DNA of 64,000 nucleotides. Source: Thoreauomyces humboldtii. Taxonomy: Eukaryota; Chytridiomycota; Chytridiomycetes; Spizellomycetales; Powellomycetaceae. The stretch spans positions 1-64,000 of the forward strand of contig JADGJA010000015.1 of NCBI GenBank assembly GCA_027596035.1, written 5' to 3'. Shown here piece by piece: positions 42,586-55,006 of the stretch; the stretch's first letter is position 1, and every line of letters starts with the position of its first letter. Made by a program: the position numbers and the translations under genes. The notes below the pieces were generated by a model. The model was not told the DNA's origin. It did not search any database and saw nothing but the letters and a program-made list of their open reading frames with translations.

Positions 42586-45427
42586 TTACCACGTCTCGCG
42601 AACGCCCCTCTTCTGCGCTCGTTCCAACTGCTCTCTTTCGTAACGTTCCCGATTCCAGTCTTCCCTGAGCGCGCGTGGCTCCTCTCGCGGCGCACGTTGC
42701 TGCTCGTCGCGATAGGGAGCGCGATGCTCCTCATAATATCGCTCATCGTACTCCCGCGACGAACTGTACCGAGGTTCGTCATAACGAGGATCATACTCGT
42801 AGCGATATTCGGGCTGGTCGTGCGAACGATGATATAGATCATCGCGTGATTCGGCAAGAGGTAATGGTTGGTCCGTCTCCCGGGGATCCCGCTCCCTGCG
42901 AGATTCCCGATGCTTGTGACTCTTTCGATCCCTGACCTTGCCGCTTTCGTCGACCTCCGCGTCTTGATGCTTGCGTTTATGAGAACTCCGGCTCCCAGCC
43001 TTCCTGTGCTCGCGCCCAATCTGGTCCGGGTCGTCCAGTAGTCTGTCAGTGGGACCACTCTCCTCGTGCCGCGACCGATGGTGACGGCGATGACCGATTG
43101 GAGGCTCCTCCGCAAGAGCAGCCTCAGGTGCGCGCTCTCGAGATCGTCGTCTGGATCGTTCCGCGAGCCCGGCGATCGGCATATCTGTAGCGAAGCGTCC
43201 AGAAGATGGCAAGTTATAACCGCGTTCGAAACGATCGTATCGATCGCTACGGTCGTCGTGCATGCTGTGACCACGGTGGTCTGCGGGAGGTGGTGGAGGT
43301 GGTGGAGGTGGGGCGTGCGTCCAATCCCGGTGAACCTCGCGTCTTTCTTCATGACGTCGGGTGGTATTGTAATCTTCTTCTGGAGGGGATAGGGTAGGTG
43401 CACGAAGCATCTCGTCTTCGGATGAATATGTAGGTCGCTCCTGGGCATGTCGCTCGCGCTGGGGCTCGCGAGACAGGGCTCGGGGTTGTCTATCAACTGA
43501 TTCGTCGCGGCGCCTTGTCCTCGGGGGCGACGCTGGTCCATGCCTTCGCGATTGCATTTCGTAGCGTTCGCGAGACCGAGAGCGCGATCGCCGCGGCGAA
43601 CGTGACAACGACCGCGAACGAGACCGCGACGCAGACGCAGATCGAGACCGATGCCGTGGATAGCGATTAGACCTGTAGTTTCCTCTGCCTCTCCAGCGTG
43701 TAGGTGATCTGCGTGGAAAGCGCTGTCTGTGGTCTCCTTTGAATCCTTCCCTGCTCATGATGCTGGCTGCAGCGGCCTGAGCAGCAGCAAGGGCCTCCGC
43801 GGCGGCATCCCGGCTGGCCACTTCGCTGCTGGTCATGGTGCTGCGAGCATCCTTCAACAAGGCCGATCTAGCTGATCTATCGTCTATCCCTTTCGTAGCC
43901 TTCCGCTGCAACGTGGGCATATCAGAATCCGACAGAGGGGTATCATCAGGCTCGTCATCTAATCGACATAAGAGATGTGAGCAAACCAAATATAATGGGT
44001 GTGACAAGCTTTCTATCCCGCCTTCCTCCCCTCACCAGACGTGGGAGGTCTCTTCCTAGAATTGTCCTGCTGCAGAATGGACGCGACATGGGTGGATCTC
44101 CGATCAGGTTCTGGCTTTCCTACAGCAGCCAGGGCCTCCGAGTTCACGAGGAGCGTTTTGTCCTCCGAGTTTGATTCCGTAGCGGTCTTGGAAGCGGCGG
44201 TCACCTCTGCAAAAAGTTGTGGTACGAAGGACGTGCTCTGAAACAAATTCGAGCCAAGTCAGTGAGCTTCCGCCAGCGGTCGTGCGATAAATCAAATACA
44301 GCTCAACTCACTTGAGACGAATTCGAAGCGATTTGAGTCGGAAGAGGATCGCCATTCCGTAATTCGGAGTTCGCATGTGTAGCTACTGCGGCGGGGTTCA
44401 AGTCATTTGACGGCGCGGCCAGACCTTGGGCATCCACATTCAACTTCGACCCTTCGACGTTCACCGTAGGTTTCGCGGGACTCGATGGAGAGGCCGCGCT
44501 CGGCTCCCCAGGGACGGCCTTCATCTTCTGGCGATCGCTCAGTTTCTTTGGAACAGGCATGATGATTCTTTTCTTTGCTGGACCGCCGCGGCGTAAGACT
44601 GGCTTGTTTCCGTCCGATTTGCTCTCCTTCTCCTTCGCCAGCGATTCGAACGGATTGACAATCACCTTCGGTGCGGCTGCAATTCAGAGGTACATTGAGC
44701 ACAATCGCTGATATGTGAGGACACGGTCGCCATAGAACGTACCTGCTGCTGCTGCCTCCGCTGCGTATTGTGCGTTGTAGTACTCTGCATCGTACACTTG
44801 TCCAGCTGCATACTGGTATGCCGTATCCCCATACTGGTAAGCAGCGTCAGGATTGTAGTATCCGCCGCTAGCGGCATAAGCCGCGTAGTCATACCCCGAG
44901 AACTGTGAGTAGTCAGACTGCGGGTCTGGCTTGTCGACACCTTCGGAAGGGTTGTCAGTGGAACCATTCGCCGTTCCTTCCTGCTCCTGGTCCACGTGCG
45001 CCTGCACGGGGACGTCGTGAGGATCCGTTGCATCAGCTGGCGCCGACGTCGCGGCGTTCATCTCCTGCGGGACTAAGGTTGCGGGAGGTTCCTGGCCATT
45101 ATTCCGGTCAGCTTCTTCGACGCGACCGTTTGCTTGGTTTTCCTCAGCATACTGTTGAGCCTGGAGGTCCCAAGCTGCGTGTGCGAAGATCGATTCGGAA
45201 TCAGCCCAACACACCTCGGGCATGTTCGAGCGTCCAACGAACGCACGCACACACACACACACACACACACCTTGCTCGCGTGCGGCTTGCATCGCTGCGC
45301 TCTCTACGCCAGGCGGTAGTTCCACCCCTGGTGGTGCATCGCTCCCTTGGTACTGTTGTTGGTGATAAGCGCTCCAATCCGATCCGTAGTAAGCGGCCGC
45401 GGCCGCATACTCTTCTTCGGAAGCCAT
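42586..45427 (-). CDS. SR-rich and Y/A/Q-rich nuclear protein, unknown family
   Basis: Five minus-strand exons (45271-45427, 44743-45174, 44312-44676, 44036-44237, 42586-43958) close in phase to 842 aa. The N-terminus (MASEEEYAAAAAYYGSDWSAYHQQQYQ) and a later Y/A/Q-rich stretch (GGYYNPDAAYQYGDTAYQYAAGQ) are low-complexity. A basic segment (NKPVLRRGGPAKKRIIMPVPKKLSDRQ) follows. The last exon is dominated by RS/RD/RE dipeptides, with a Pro run and a His/Arg-rich end. I see no RRM or zinc finger. The composition suggests a splicing or mRNA-processing factor in nuclear speckles (inference). The first intron begins inside a CA/GT microsatellite. Confidence 0.75.
45241..45270. repeat. CA/GT microsatellite at a 5' splice site
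   Basis: About 28 bases of alternating CA (GT on the coding strand) start exactly at the exon 1 boundary of the SR-rich gene. The intron's GT donor is the first of many possible GTs. Confidence 0.8.
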
Positions 45428-46389
45428 TGAGTCTGACGGGATAGACCTAGGGACCCTTCCCACACGTTCTTTGACCAATAAAGAAAACGACCGTCAGTCT
45501 GAAATTTGAGGAATTCGCTTTCTCCCACGTCGCCTAAACCGTGCTGTGCTGTGCGTACCACGGCAGATCCCCTCCTTGCAAGCCCTTGTGCAAAAACGCA
45601 AAGGGACACGGGCGGCCGGACCCTTCGGACAGGACATTGGAGCATGAAGCGCACAGCCACACCGTTTGACAGGGTGACAACCCGCTTGAGGGTCGAGGGT
45701 TCCCCAATACCAGCTTTCACTCACTCACGGCGCGGAATCCGTCTGAAAGCGTCTAAGAGGGCATAAAGGGTCATCGAGACCCGGTAATGTGCAGCAACGG
45801 CCAGCTGCGAGCAGAGAAGTGCTCCCAAGCTGTCGTCGTTATCATGGAAACCCTGTCGGAAACCCCGGCAGGCCATGAACAGGAGGCGGCGCATTAAACG
45901 CAGATTCTATTGAGAACACCCTGGCGTAATCTTCAAGGTTCACCGCATCTTCCTTCTGCTGTGCCCTGGGGTTAAATGGTGTGAATGAAGGATGTCTCGT
46001 GTCAGAACAGACAGGTTTCTTGATACGACCCACACCAAGTTACCAACAATCCCAGGTTAACAGGGACCAAAGATGCAGACCTCTACGGTATCCTTGTATG
46101 AGTTCAGCAGCGAATAAATTCATAATACTAGGTGGATTGGATACCTGAGGGATGGGACAAGCATAGGAAGCGAGGAAGTCCGTTACCGTAAGGAAAGGAG
46201 GATAACGGTGGTTCTTCTTTCCTCAAGCTCTCGGCTCCTTCTCCCGTTTTCGCGAACATCACATCTTGGGACAGTTTTACAACGGGACTGGCCACCTCCT
46301 TACAATACGGCATACTCTTTCGATTTGTGAGCTCTTCAGGAGTGCTATTGTCTGGCGTCCCCTGATTTGAAAAGTCGTCGCCTGGCGAC
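45428..46389. other. Intergenic region with a weak minus-strand gene candidate
   Basis: Two minus-strand frames have protein-like composition: 46128-46400 (MSPGDDFSNQGTPDNSTPEEL...) and 45842-46033 (KEDAVNLEDYARVFSIESAFNAPPP, ending LPGFPTGFP). I could not join them in phase with certainty, and the first overlaps the ymr1 start. They may form a small gene of about 130 aa. No domain is recognised. Confidence 0.3.
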
Positions 46390-49315
46390 ATGGACGACAT
46401 TCTTGTGACGAAGGTACAGTTGCCGCGTCGTGACGCCGGTCCGGCGCCCTGTACTCCGCGGAACGTTCCGCTTTCTATCGGGGCACACGGCCGCCGTTCT
46501 GATTCTTCGCTGCTTAGGTTTCTGGTGTCAAGGTGGAAAAGGGTCGAAGGTCCTACTTTGGCACCTTACATGTCCTTGCGCACCACCTACTCTTCTGCCC
46601 AGAAGAAAGTGAAAACGAGATATGGGTGAGTGGTGCATTAGTAGGAGAAGGTGCTTCGTGGTTCATTGAGGCCAATTCTGGTTCACTAGATTAGTTATTC
46701 TACGATCCAGTTGGTTGATCGAAAGTCTCCGACCCCTCACGGCTTGCATCCCATTTGTATCACTTGCCGACACTTCCAGTACATTAAGCTGTTTGTTGCG
46801 AAAGACCGTGAAGCTACGGATGTCTTCATGAGCCTACAGAAGCTTATGAACGTCTGTATGTATTGTCAAAGATCCTGTCTCCGCTACAGCACGTCGCTGA
46901 TTGAATTGCGTTTCCACACAGCTGTAATTGAGCAACTATATGCCTTTCATTACAAACCAACGAAACCTCTGGCATCAAATGCGCGCTGGAGAAGATACGA
47001 TCCCGCAAAGGAGTTTGCGCGACTAGGAGTGGAGACGGTGACCGATCAGTGGAGGTTTACGGCGGTCAATGAGAACTATGAGGTGCAGGAGGCATAATGC
47101 GCGCTCCAACCATCCCTTGTCGACTGAAACCCTTCCCACCTTTCATCAGTTCTCGCCCACATATCCAAGCACGCTGGTAGTGCCGGCAAAGATCAGCGAC
47201 AACGTCCTCCGGTACACCGGGAAGTTCAGAAGCAAAGCTCGTATACCAGCCCTGAGCTATCTGCACAAATCGAACATGGTGAGTGATCCCTTCTCAGGAT
47301 AGTAGGACGAGCTTCGGTGACCTGATCTTGTTTAGGCTTCTATAACGCGCTGCAGCCAGCCGCTGGTCGGCTTGAAGCAGAATCGATCGATACAAGACGA
47401 GAAACTCGTCGAAGCGATATTTGCCAGCACCACAAAACCCAGTGTGGCAACCCCGTTCACAGCTTCTAACCTGATTGTCGATGCTCGACCTACCGCCAAC
47501 GCGCTCGCACAGACTGCTTTGGGGGCCGGAACAGAAAGCGTTGAAAACTACAAATGCAAAATCGCGTTCTTGGGTATCGATAATATCCACGTAGTTCGAG
47601 ATAGCATGAATAAACTTATGGAAGGTGTGGTATTCGACACTCTTAGGCACAAGGAGGGCTTTATTAACCTTGACTCTCTTTAGCTATGAACGCTGTAGAG
47701 ACAGGTCCTGTACCAAAAGCTGCATTGCACAAGTCGGGCTGGTTGAAGCATATTCGACACATTTTGGACGGTTCTGCAACCATCGTCAAGCATGTCCATC
47801 TGCACAACAGCCACGTTTTGGTTCATTGCAGGTGTGTTTTGCTATATCCTTCAATATGCATGAATTGTTCTTACTGGGTTGTTTGGCAGTGATGGCTGGG
47901 ATCGCACTGCGCAGCTATGTTCGCTGGCCGAAATTTGCTTGGATCCTTACTACCGAACCATAGAAGGGCTGGCTGTGCTGATCGAGAAAGAATGGGTCAG
48001 CTTTGGGCACAAGTTCCGGGATCGGTGTGGACACTTGTCACGTGAAAACTCTCTTTCCGGCGGCGGATCGTCAGTAGGAGCTCATCTACAAGCAGCTGGC
48101 CGCAACGTTTCGAACTCTATTTCATCGGTTGCAAAGAGCTTTTTGGGGAAGAACGCGATGAGTATCGCAGGATTTGGTTTCGGCGGCAGCACGGGCGGCG
48201 GATCACCGCCACCGAACGGATATGCTGGCCAGGCCTCGCCACATTTGTCACCTGGCGTCCCCAGCAGTGAATCCGGAGGATCGTCAAATTCATACGGACA
48301 GGCGGGTTCGCTCACATCGACAGAAGTCGCGACCCCCAACAGCGTCGCGCCTCGAGAAGTTTCGCCGGTGTTCTCCCAATTCCTCGACTGTCTGTACCAG
48401 TTGTGGGTGCAATTTCCAACTCACTTTGAATTCTCCGAGCGTCTGCTGTCAGCACTGCACCTCCATGTCTATGCGTGTCAGTTTGGCAACTTTTTGTTCA
48501 ACTGCGAACGAGAGCTGCGCGACTACCGCATCCCGGGTTCGGACGGCCGGCCACGGACCGCCGAGGAAGCCACCTTTTCCGTCTGGAACTTTATGCATGC
48601 TAACCGGGAAGAGTATCTGAACCCGCACTACGTGGCGCCCGAGGAGCGCGCCGAGCTCCCAGGCGGAATCGAGCGACTGGGCGCCGGGATGGGGGCAGCT
48701 TCGGCCGCGGGATCGGTGCCCGGAGCCCCTGGCACCACCAGTCCCGACGGGTCCATCCTCTACCCCAGCACCGCGAACCTGCGGTACTGGGCGGGTCTCT
48801 GCCTACGGGAGGAGGAGATTGAGCAGGATTCTGAGATGCCTGGCGCCGAGGTCGGAATCAACATCGTTCAGTCAAGTTCGCCCCTCCCGCATGTAGAGGA
48901 CGCTTCGGTGATCGGATTGTGGACAGCCGAAGACGATGCTGCGCTTCCTCCCCTCGATGGGCTCGCCGACTTGTCTAATCCTTGGACTACCACTACCCTC
49001 GCTGCTGCGATGGGCGACGATGATCTGGATGAAGGTACAAGCAGCGAGGTGGTTGTGGAGTCGGTTACGTACGACAGCAGTGGTCTGCTTGTGGAGCCAC
49101 CAGACCTTTCATCTCTCACCCTTGCTATACCCGGATCCGATCCACTTGCTCGGTATCCCCCAACTCACTCTCCAACGCCAAGGAGCCCCGCCCCACAACG
49201 CGCAACTCTTACCACGCCCGTGGTTGTGGCGAGATCTCCTTCCCCGATCCCTCAACCTAGCCCTGCACCACCACCACCGAAGGATTTGCCACATCCACTC
49301 TGGGACGGGGAGTAG
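46390..49315 (+). CDS. ymr1: Myotubularin-type phosphoinositide 3-phosphatase (Ymr1)
   Basis: Removes the 3-phosphate of PI3P (and PI(3,5)P2) on endosomal and vacuolar membranes. Eight exons (46390-46413, 46518-46625, 46690-46855, 46922-47082, 47150-47278, 47336-47624, 47684-47831, 47890-49315) close in phase to 816 aa. An N-terminal PH-GRAM domain (VSGVKVEKGRRSYFGTLHVLAHHLLFC) comes first. The phosphatase domain carries YHKPTKP-like YKPTKPLASNARWRRYDPAKEFARLGV, RSKARIPALSYLH and the CX5R loop HCSDGWDRT (C341-R347, spanning an intron). A Gly/Ser-rich insert of ~90 residues (48060-48345) interrupts the domain before SPVFSQFLDCLYQLWVQFPTHFEFSE. The acidic, disordered tail ends PKDLPHPLWDGE. Catalytic residues are intact. 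Confidence 0.93.
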
Positions 49316-49472
49316 TCAGCGCCCTCTGGTTGGATAGAAGAATCGTTTGACCATAAGGCCCCAATAATTACAATTAGATTCCCAGTTCTTCTCTTTTCAT
49401 CCCAAGCAATTTGTCTTCTACAGATTCTGGCCCCTGTCACAATGTTGGTCTAAGGATCTCAGGTACTCACGT

Positions 49473-51114
49473 TCAGTGATCTTCGTGAGGGTCACCATCA
49501 TCCGCCCTTTGCTCCAGATGTGGTTCTGGAAGCTCAAGATGCGTCTGCCTTCGTCGAAGATAGATGGGAAACCAGGCGACTCCCAGCGCGGTCAAGCCGA
49601 GCAGGACGGAGTTAGTCAGCCAGAAAGCGCCCATCTTATCAAGTGCTATGTAGAATAGAGGATACTACACGCAAAGCGTTAGTTCTCCGTAGTGGCTTCT
49701 CGGGTGAGTGAGGTCTGCGCTCCTTCAAGGGAAGGAAGCATACCTGAAGTAGATTGGTGATCCCAGCAATGAAGTTCATGATCCCATAAAGTCGACCAAA
49801 CGTGGCGAAACCAAATTCCTTGGCGCAAAAGTCATTCCCAATCGTGTACAATAGCGGTCGCATCACGACAAATATCGCGACTGGACGCGAAAAAAAGGCG
49901 TTTTAGAAACTGACGTAATTGCTAGGCATGCTTGCAAGCACTCACTCGTGACGTATTGAATTGGGATATTCCTCACCAGGCCCAGGGTGCCGAAAGACGC
50001 GCCAAAGGCCCACAGCACAGCAAAGCTGGTCGAAAAAGAGAAATTGTCCAGAAGGTAACCCACAGCTGGGATGCTCACGATTCCGGCGGCCGGAAGGGCT
50101 ACATTGAAGAAGGAGAGCAGCGGTTTGACCGTATCCTCCTTTGGATGATCACCGAGGTCAAGCAACTGTTCCCGAACAGAGCTGATGTAGAAGTTCAAAC
50201 GCAACATGAACACGCATATCGTCGCTGTTATCCCCCTGCGCAGATTCGCAGTGAGCTCTCAAATATCTTTTGTTCATGGTGCTTTGACCATCTGCATGGT
50301 CGATCACGCACCAGAACTCTGGACTTTTGAGCTGCTTCCATAGCAATGCCCTCGTCCTCTGCGCGACGAGAATACCATCCTCGTGTGGCGGTAGCAATGG
50401 TTGAGCCTCATCAGGTTCCAAACCATCGGCTTCAGGTATCGGCAAGGAGATCGCAGGCTTCGTTCCGAATGAATCCCTCGGCATCAGGACTGTCGCCGTG
50501 ACAGCGATCAGGACAGGCACCGCCGCGTACACGAGAAACAAAGCGTGGACATCAATCCCTGTACTCTCCACAATCGAGGCGAACACAAAGTATATGCTGG
50601 ACGAAGCGTCGAAAGCCCCCGTCATGGCCGCCATGACCAGTCCCGCGTTGGCTGGAAACACAGTGCTGATGTGAAGACACCCGATAAACGCGAAGGGTCC
50701 GCCAACGCCGAGAAGCAGGTATCCAACAAGATACGCGTCGAAGGCAGGGCCGCTCAGTCCGAACAGCAACGTTCCCAGGCTGAACAGACTCGTCCCGACC
50801 AATACTGTTGCTCTCGGGCCAAATCTATCCAAACATGCTCCGATGGGAAGGGATGCAACATTGGCTCCTGTGCTAGCCACGGTGAAAATGAGGTTGAGTC
50901 GTAGGAGTTGAGCTGGACATGGCTTCTCCTCGTCCGAACGACATAGGTGGCTGTACACGTCGCTTTGAATGAGTGCAGGTCGAAGCGACTGGAAGCCAAA
51001 GATGGTGCCGGCCATGCCGAGGGATGCCAGAACTGCCAGCACGACCAAGGCAGCCCTTGAGAGGACCGAGTACTCTTCGGCGAGAGGCATTTGGTTGTTA
51101 CTGAGCGCGTGCAC
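49473..51114 (-). CDS. MFS transporter of the Fmp42/SLC43-like family
   Basis: Twelve-helix major facilitator protein. Its layout is like yeast Fmp42 (YMR221C), whose substrate is not settled; related SLC43 proteins carry large neutral amino acids. Four minus-strand exons (50312-51114, 49946-50235, 49744-49880, 49473-49664) close in phase to 473 aa. Helix 1 is followed by FGFQSLRPALIQSDVYSHLC. The family motif region reads LRLNLIFTVASTGANVASLPIGACLDRFGPR (MFS motif A variant). The central loop is acidic (EADGLEPDEAQPLLPP). The second half starts GITATICVFMLRLNFYISSVREQL. ATGs at 51114 and 51087 are both possible starts. Intact. Confidence 0.85.
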
Positions 51115-51627
51115 TTGTTTGCTATAGATGATCTAGTCGGTGACTTGCACCTAGTAGAAGTAAAAGATAATAAAAAAGGTAGAATGATATATCGTAGGAC
51201 CGCAGGTGCATAGACACCAATCACCGATGATTCACGTTTTTACGCTCGTCTCAAAGTCCGCATCACTCGGACAGGAAAACAACCCGCGGGAGGATTGCAT
51301 ACCGGTACGGACTTGTGAACAGCACGCAACTAGAAGGACCGAAGCGTCGAAGGTTTCTCTTTCGGCCCCTACGGTACATCCCGAAAACTGGGCGAAACCG
51401 CGGAAGGATCTTATTTGGACCCTGATCGACCGCGGCGGCTCGGACACTTGCTGCGCATCCTTTCCGGGGGACACCGCACGCGTGCCTCACGCGTGGCAAC
51501 CTTGACAAGCAAAAGCAGCGTTCGCATCGGTTACCTCTGGCATTGTCTTCTCCTCTAGGATTGTTCCTGACTTTCTCTTTGCTCTGATTCTCGCTGCATT
51601 GACCGACTTTTCTCCTGTCCCTGCGGT
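51115..51627. other. Divergent intergenic region
   Basis: Upstream region shared by the MFS gene (minus) and the glycosyltransferase-like gene (plus). No gene, repeat or clear box is seen. Confidence 0.45.
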
Positions 51628-53013
51628 ATGCTCCGCGCTCACGACATGGACTTGGAGCGCCGGGCACTCAGAATCGCCTTCTACATCAGCGGACACGGTT
51701 AGCCAAGATCACTTTTCCAGAAATGTTCCCTGCTTGGGTTTTGCTGACGTTCCCGACGTATTTTCAGGGTTAGGACATGCAACGTCAGTCTCAATAACGC
51801 AGAATGTGCCCAAAACATAACTCTGACGCACTGATGCCCGTTTGAAACAGACGATCTATAGCGACAATAAGACACCTTCTGACTCTCGGACACGTCGTCA
51901 CCATCATCTCATCCACCGCCGCCTTCATCTTCGAAGATCTTTTGGCTCGCTTTCCCCAATGCACATTACGGAATACGGTCAACTTGGATCCAGGCGTGGT
52001 TCAAAAGGATGCAGTCACGGTGGATGTGGAGAGAAGCATGGCACAGCTACGAGTCTTTCTTGATGGCATGGAGGAAGTCGCAAGGAAGGAGGCGGAATGG
52101 ATGGCCGGGCAGGAATTCGATGTTGCGTGTCTCGACGCACCGTTTCTTCCTGCGCGGGTCGCAAAGGTGCGAGACTTCACCCTTCCGCAGCATACTATGC
52201 AAACGTTCTGCCTCACACCATCTATTATTGAAGGCAGTCGGTGTTCCATCGATCTTGATCACAAACTTCACCTTCGACGCCATCTTCGCCGGCATCGCTT
52301 CGACAGCCGAAGATCTCGCACTCGTCACCCGCTGCGAAGCCCTGTACGCCCTCTCCGACCACCTCATTCGAATACCGGGACATCTCACGATGCCCGCTTT
52401 CAGCGGTCCTCGATCCAGTCAGATCGTCGACGTGCCTCTCGTGGTGCGAAAGTCGGTCACGTCGAGAGCGTCTGTCCGGGCCCGTCTCGACATTCCAGCG
52501 GACGCTCCATGCGTCCTCATCACTTTCGGAGGTTTCTATCTCGCAGACAGTCACTGCTCCGCTGACGAGGACCTTCCCGATGGATGGTACGGTCTGATGG
52601 CGTGTCCGACCGACGGAGCGTCGACTTCCGGTCGATTGAGGAGGATCCGGACGGAAGCGTGGTACATGCCAGATTTGATCAACGCTGCCGACGTGGTCGT
52701 GGGAAAGTGTGGGTATGGGACGTGCTCCGAGGTGGTTGCTCACGGGGTGCCGCTCGTGTACGTACCTCGATCGGGGTTCGTGGAGGAGCAGGCCCTGATC
52801 GACAACCTGATGACGCCGTATGGCTTCGCTGTGGAGATGCCACAGAAAGCGTTCTACGAGGGTAACTGGGAGCCGTACATCTTGGAAGCGGCGGCCATGC
52901 CGGGGAAGGTCACTCCAAAGGCGATTCGACACGATGGGGAGGTGCTGGCTAGTGAGCTAGTGGTGGACATCGCAAGGCAACATCGCGGGAGGTGTATCGC
53001 TGAGACACTTTAG
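51628..53013 (+). CDS. GT-B glycosyltransferase-like protein (arabinokinase N-domain-like)
   Basis: Cytosolic protein with the GT-B fold, similar to the N-terminal half of plant L-arabinokinase and to bacterial MurG-like transferases. The reaction is not known. Four exons (51628-51697, 51768-51783, 51851-52166, 52234-53013) close in phase to 393 aa; the second exon is only 16 nt. The start MLRAHDMDLERRALRIAFYISGHGLGHATRSIA contains the Gly-His-Gly loop at the first beta strand. Then come TLGHVVTIISSTAAFIFEDLL, CLDAPFLPARVAKAVGVPSILITNFTFDAIF and a C-terminal nucleotide-binding half with ITFGGF, MPDLINAADVVVGKCGYGTCSEVVAHGVPLVYVPR and EEQALIDNL, the donor-site pattern of MurG-like enzymes. No kinase domain follows. 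Confidence 0.82.
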
Positions 53014-53259
53014 GGATATGGGACAATTGTTCTCTAGTCTCGCAACTTATGTAATTAATGATTTATGTCCTGGATCTCGGTGAGTCGTGCGCAGCAGGCT
53101 GGCCCACGGAAAATGCAGCAAACAGGAAATCCGTCCGGTGGATCGGACATGTCGATGGGGATGGTCCTCTTCCTCGTTATTCCTGCAAACTCCTCAAGGA
53201 AGAAGGAACATTAGCTACCTGTACGGGACGCCTGTGGACCCGTTACTCTTTATACCATC

Positions 53260-54876
53260 ATGGAACCACTCTCGGCTACGTTCGATGCAGAGCTGCTTTT
53301 CAGCACCGGATTCAACACGAACGCAAACAGCTATTCGCTGATAGAGCTTCCGGCTGAAATCGCAGCTCAGTTCCTGCAAGCCGAGAGCAGCGGAGATGAT
53401 ATGGTTCCAGCACCTCGACCAGAGTATGTCTTCACAATTCAGAGTTCACAGCACCACGTTTTTCAGTATTTTGCTCATGCGACAGTCCCGTTCCCTATCG
53501 CAGACTTGTCATCCGAGGTCTGGAGACCGACGAAGCGGTGATATGCACCGACACGTCCACCTACGCCGTCCGCAGCGTCCAGACCTCCAACAGTATGCTC
53601 CTTCTTCGACCTCTCGACGATCACCTCAACGACTGGGACGCCTCGAGACCCGTCTACTCCGTGCAGGACTGCGTGAGCGCGTACACGGAACTCACACCAT
53701 GTCTCCCGAGGCTGGATAGGCTGGCCGTCCTGCTCAAGGATTCGGTGTATCGAGGACCGGAGGAGGAGGCGAGAGGCATCAAGAGACGGGTGCGTGATCG
53801 TTGTCGTTTTGTTGGCTCGACAGGCCAAGGGTCGAAGAGTGAGAGGAACGAGCTTTGTCTCATCATGAGATTTCGTCAGAATAGAGATGGTGAGGAAGGC
53901 CCCACACAGGTCTACACCACTGAGAGTCTGCGAGACACGATACAGGCTAGCGATTCGCAGCTTCAGGCTGGCCTAGAAGCGATCCGGGCAGTCGAGCTCG
54001 ATGGTGGGTCAGCCAGTAGTACACGACTGCCTGGCATCCGCCAACTCACACGAACTCATAGGTGTCTGGCGGCTCTTGGATCCTGAATACCAGGCGAGCA
54101 TTTTGAGATACCTGCTAGAATGTGCCGCTGCTGAGGAAATGCCGCTGGATCGGCTGTTGCTCTCGGCACTCATCGAAGCCATGGAGGACATGGATGTTCC
54201 TGCCTGTATCGTGCGCCACGCTTTGGAGCATTTCTCAGACTCATCGACCGATGGGGTGTACGAAATCTCAGCAAGCAGGATCAGTCGATTCTTCGGGGAA
54301 CAGTTGTTGGCAAATGCAGAGGTGAAGTCAATTCGCCACTCCAACACATGGGGAATCGTAACTGATAAGCGTAGTTCATAGGCTCGGAAGACTCACCTTC
54401 ATCGGTTCAAAACGCAATGGCGGTCTGTGGTCCCTGATGTTCTTGCAGTCGATCTGTCCATGCTGCATGTGAGTAAAGACAGGCGATGATAATTAGCATC
54501 ATCGCGCAAATCCTTAACTTATTTTCGAATCTTCGTAGGGACTGTATCTCCTCGAAGACGAAGCGATGGGACCAACGGGCACAACCATTGTCTACTTCCC
54601 CAAGGATCAGCTTCCACTCGATGCAAAGGCACGATTCGAAATGCTCTTTCAGGTCCGGAAAAAGTGGACACGGTCCGATGTCTTGCCGTACAGTAAGCTA
54701 TTCCGATTCCTCTCGATGCCCGCAGGGTTTGATACTAAAATCTTTCATCGGCAGTCTCGGACCTTGCACCATCGACAAAGCAACTGGATGCCATTCTTCT
54801 CAAATATGGCCGCATGTCGAAGACGGGAGGGAAAAACGATGTCGTAGTTTACACCTCTCGCTACGCTACTAAGTAG
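53260..54876 (+). CDS. DCC1: Sister-chromatid cohesion protein Dcc1
   Basis: Subunit of the alternative clamp loader Ctf18-Dcc1-Ctf8 (RFC-Ctf18), which acts on PCNA at replication forks and promotes cohesion. Seven exons (53260-53423, 53504-53789, 53910-54003, 54062-54321, 54382-54468, 54539-54692, 54755-54876) close in phase to 388 aa, close to yeast Dcc1 (380). Family signatures: LIELPAEIAAQFL near the N-terminus; ELVIRGLETDEAVICTDTSTYAVRSVQTSNSMLLLRP; SLRDTIQASDSQLQAGLEAIRAVELDGVWRLLDPEY; and the winged-helix C-terminal part (FKTQWRSVVPDVLAVDLSMLHGLYLLE...VVYTSRYATK). All exons are short, so the gene is invisible to simple ORF length. Confidence 0.88.
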
Positions 54877-55006
54877 CGGCTTACCTTTTGATCAACAGAC
54901 TTCTTTGTGTATATAGCGTTTTAAGTCTCTCCGTAATGTTAGAGATCTGGAAAGCAAGGGTGCAGATGCGTTTTTCGGTGATTGAGAATGATCGACGGCC
55001 AAAATG

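Noticed and set aside
42552..43541. 329-codon frame overlapping the SR-rich exon in another minus-strand frame
   Set aside because: The 42586-43958 frame joins four upstream exons in phase and has the SR composition; this one is a shadow.
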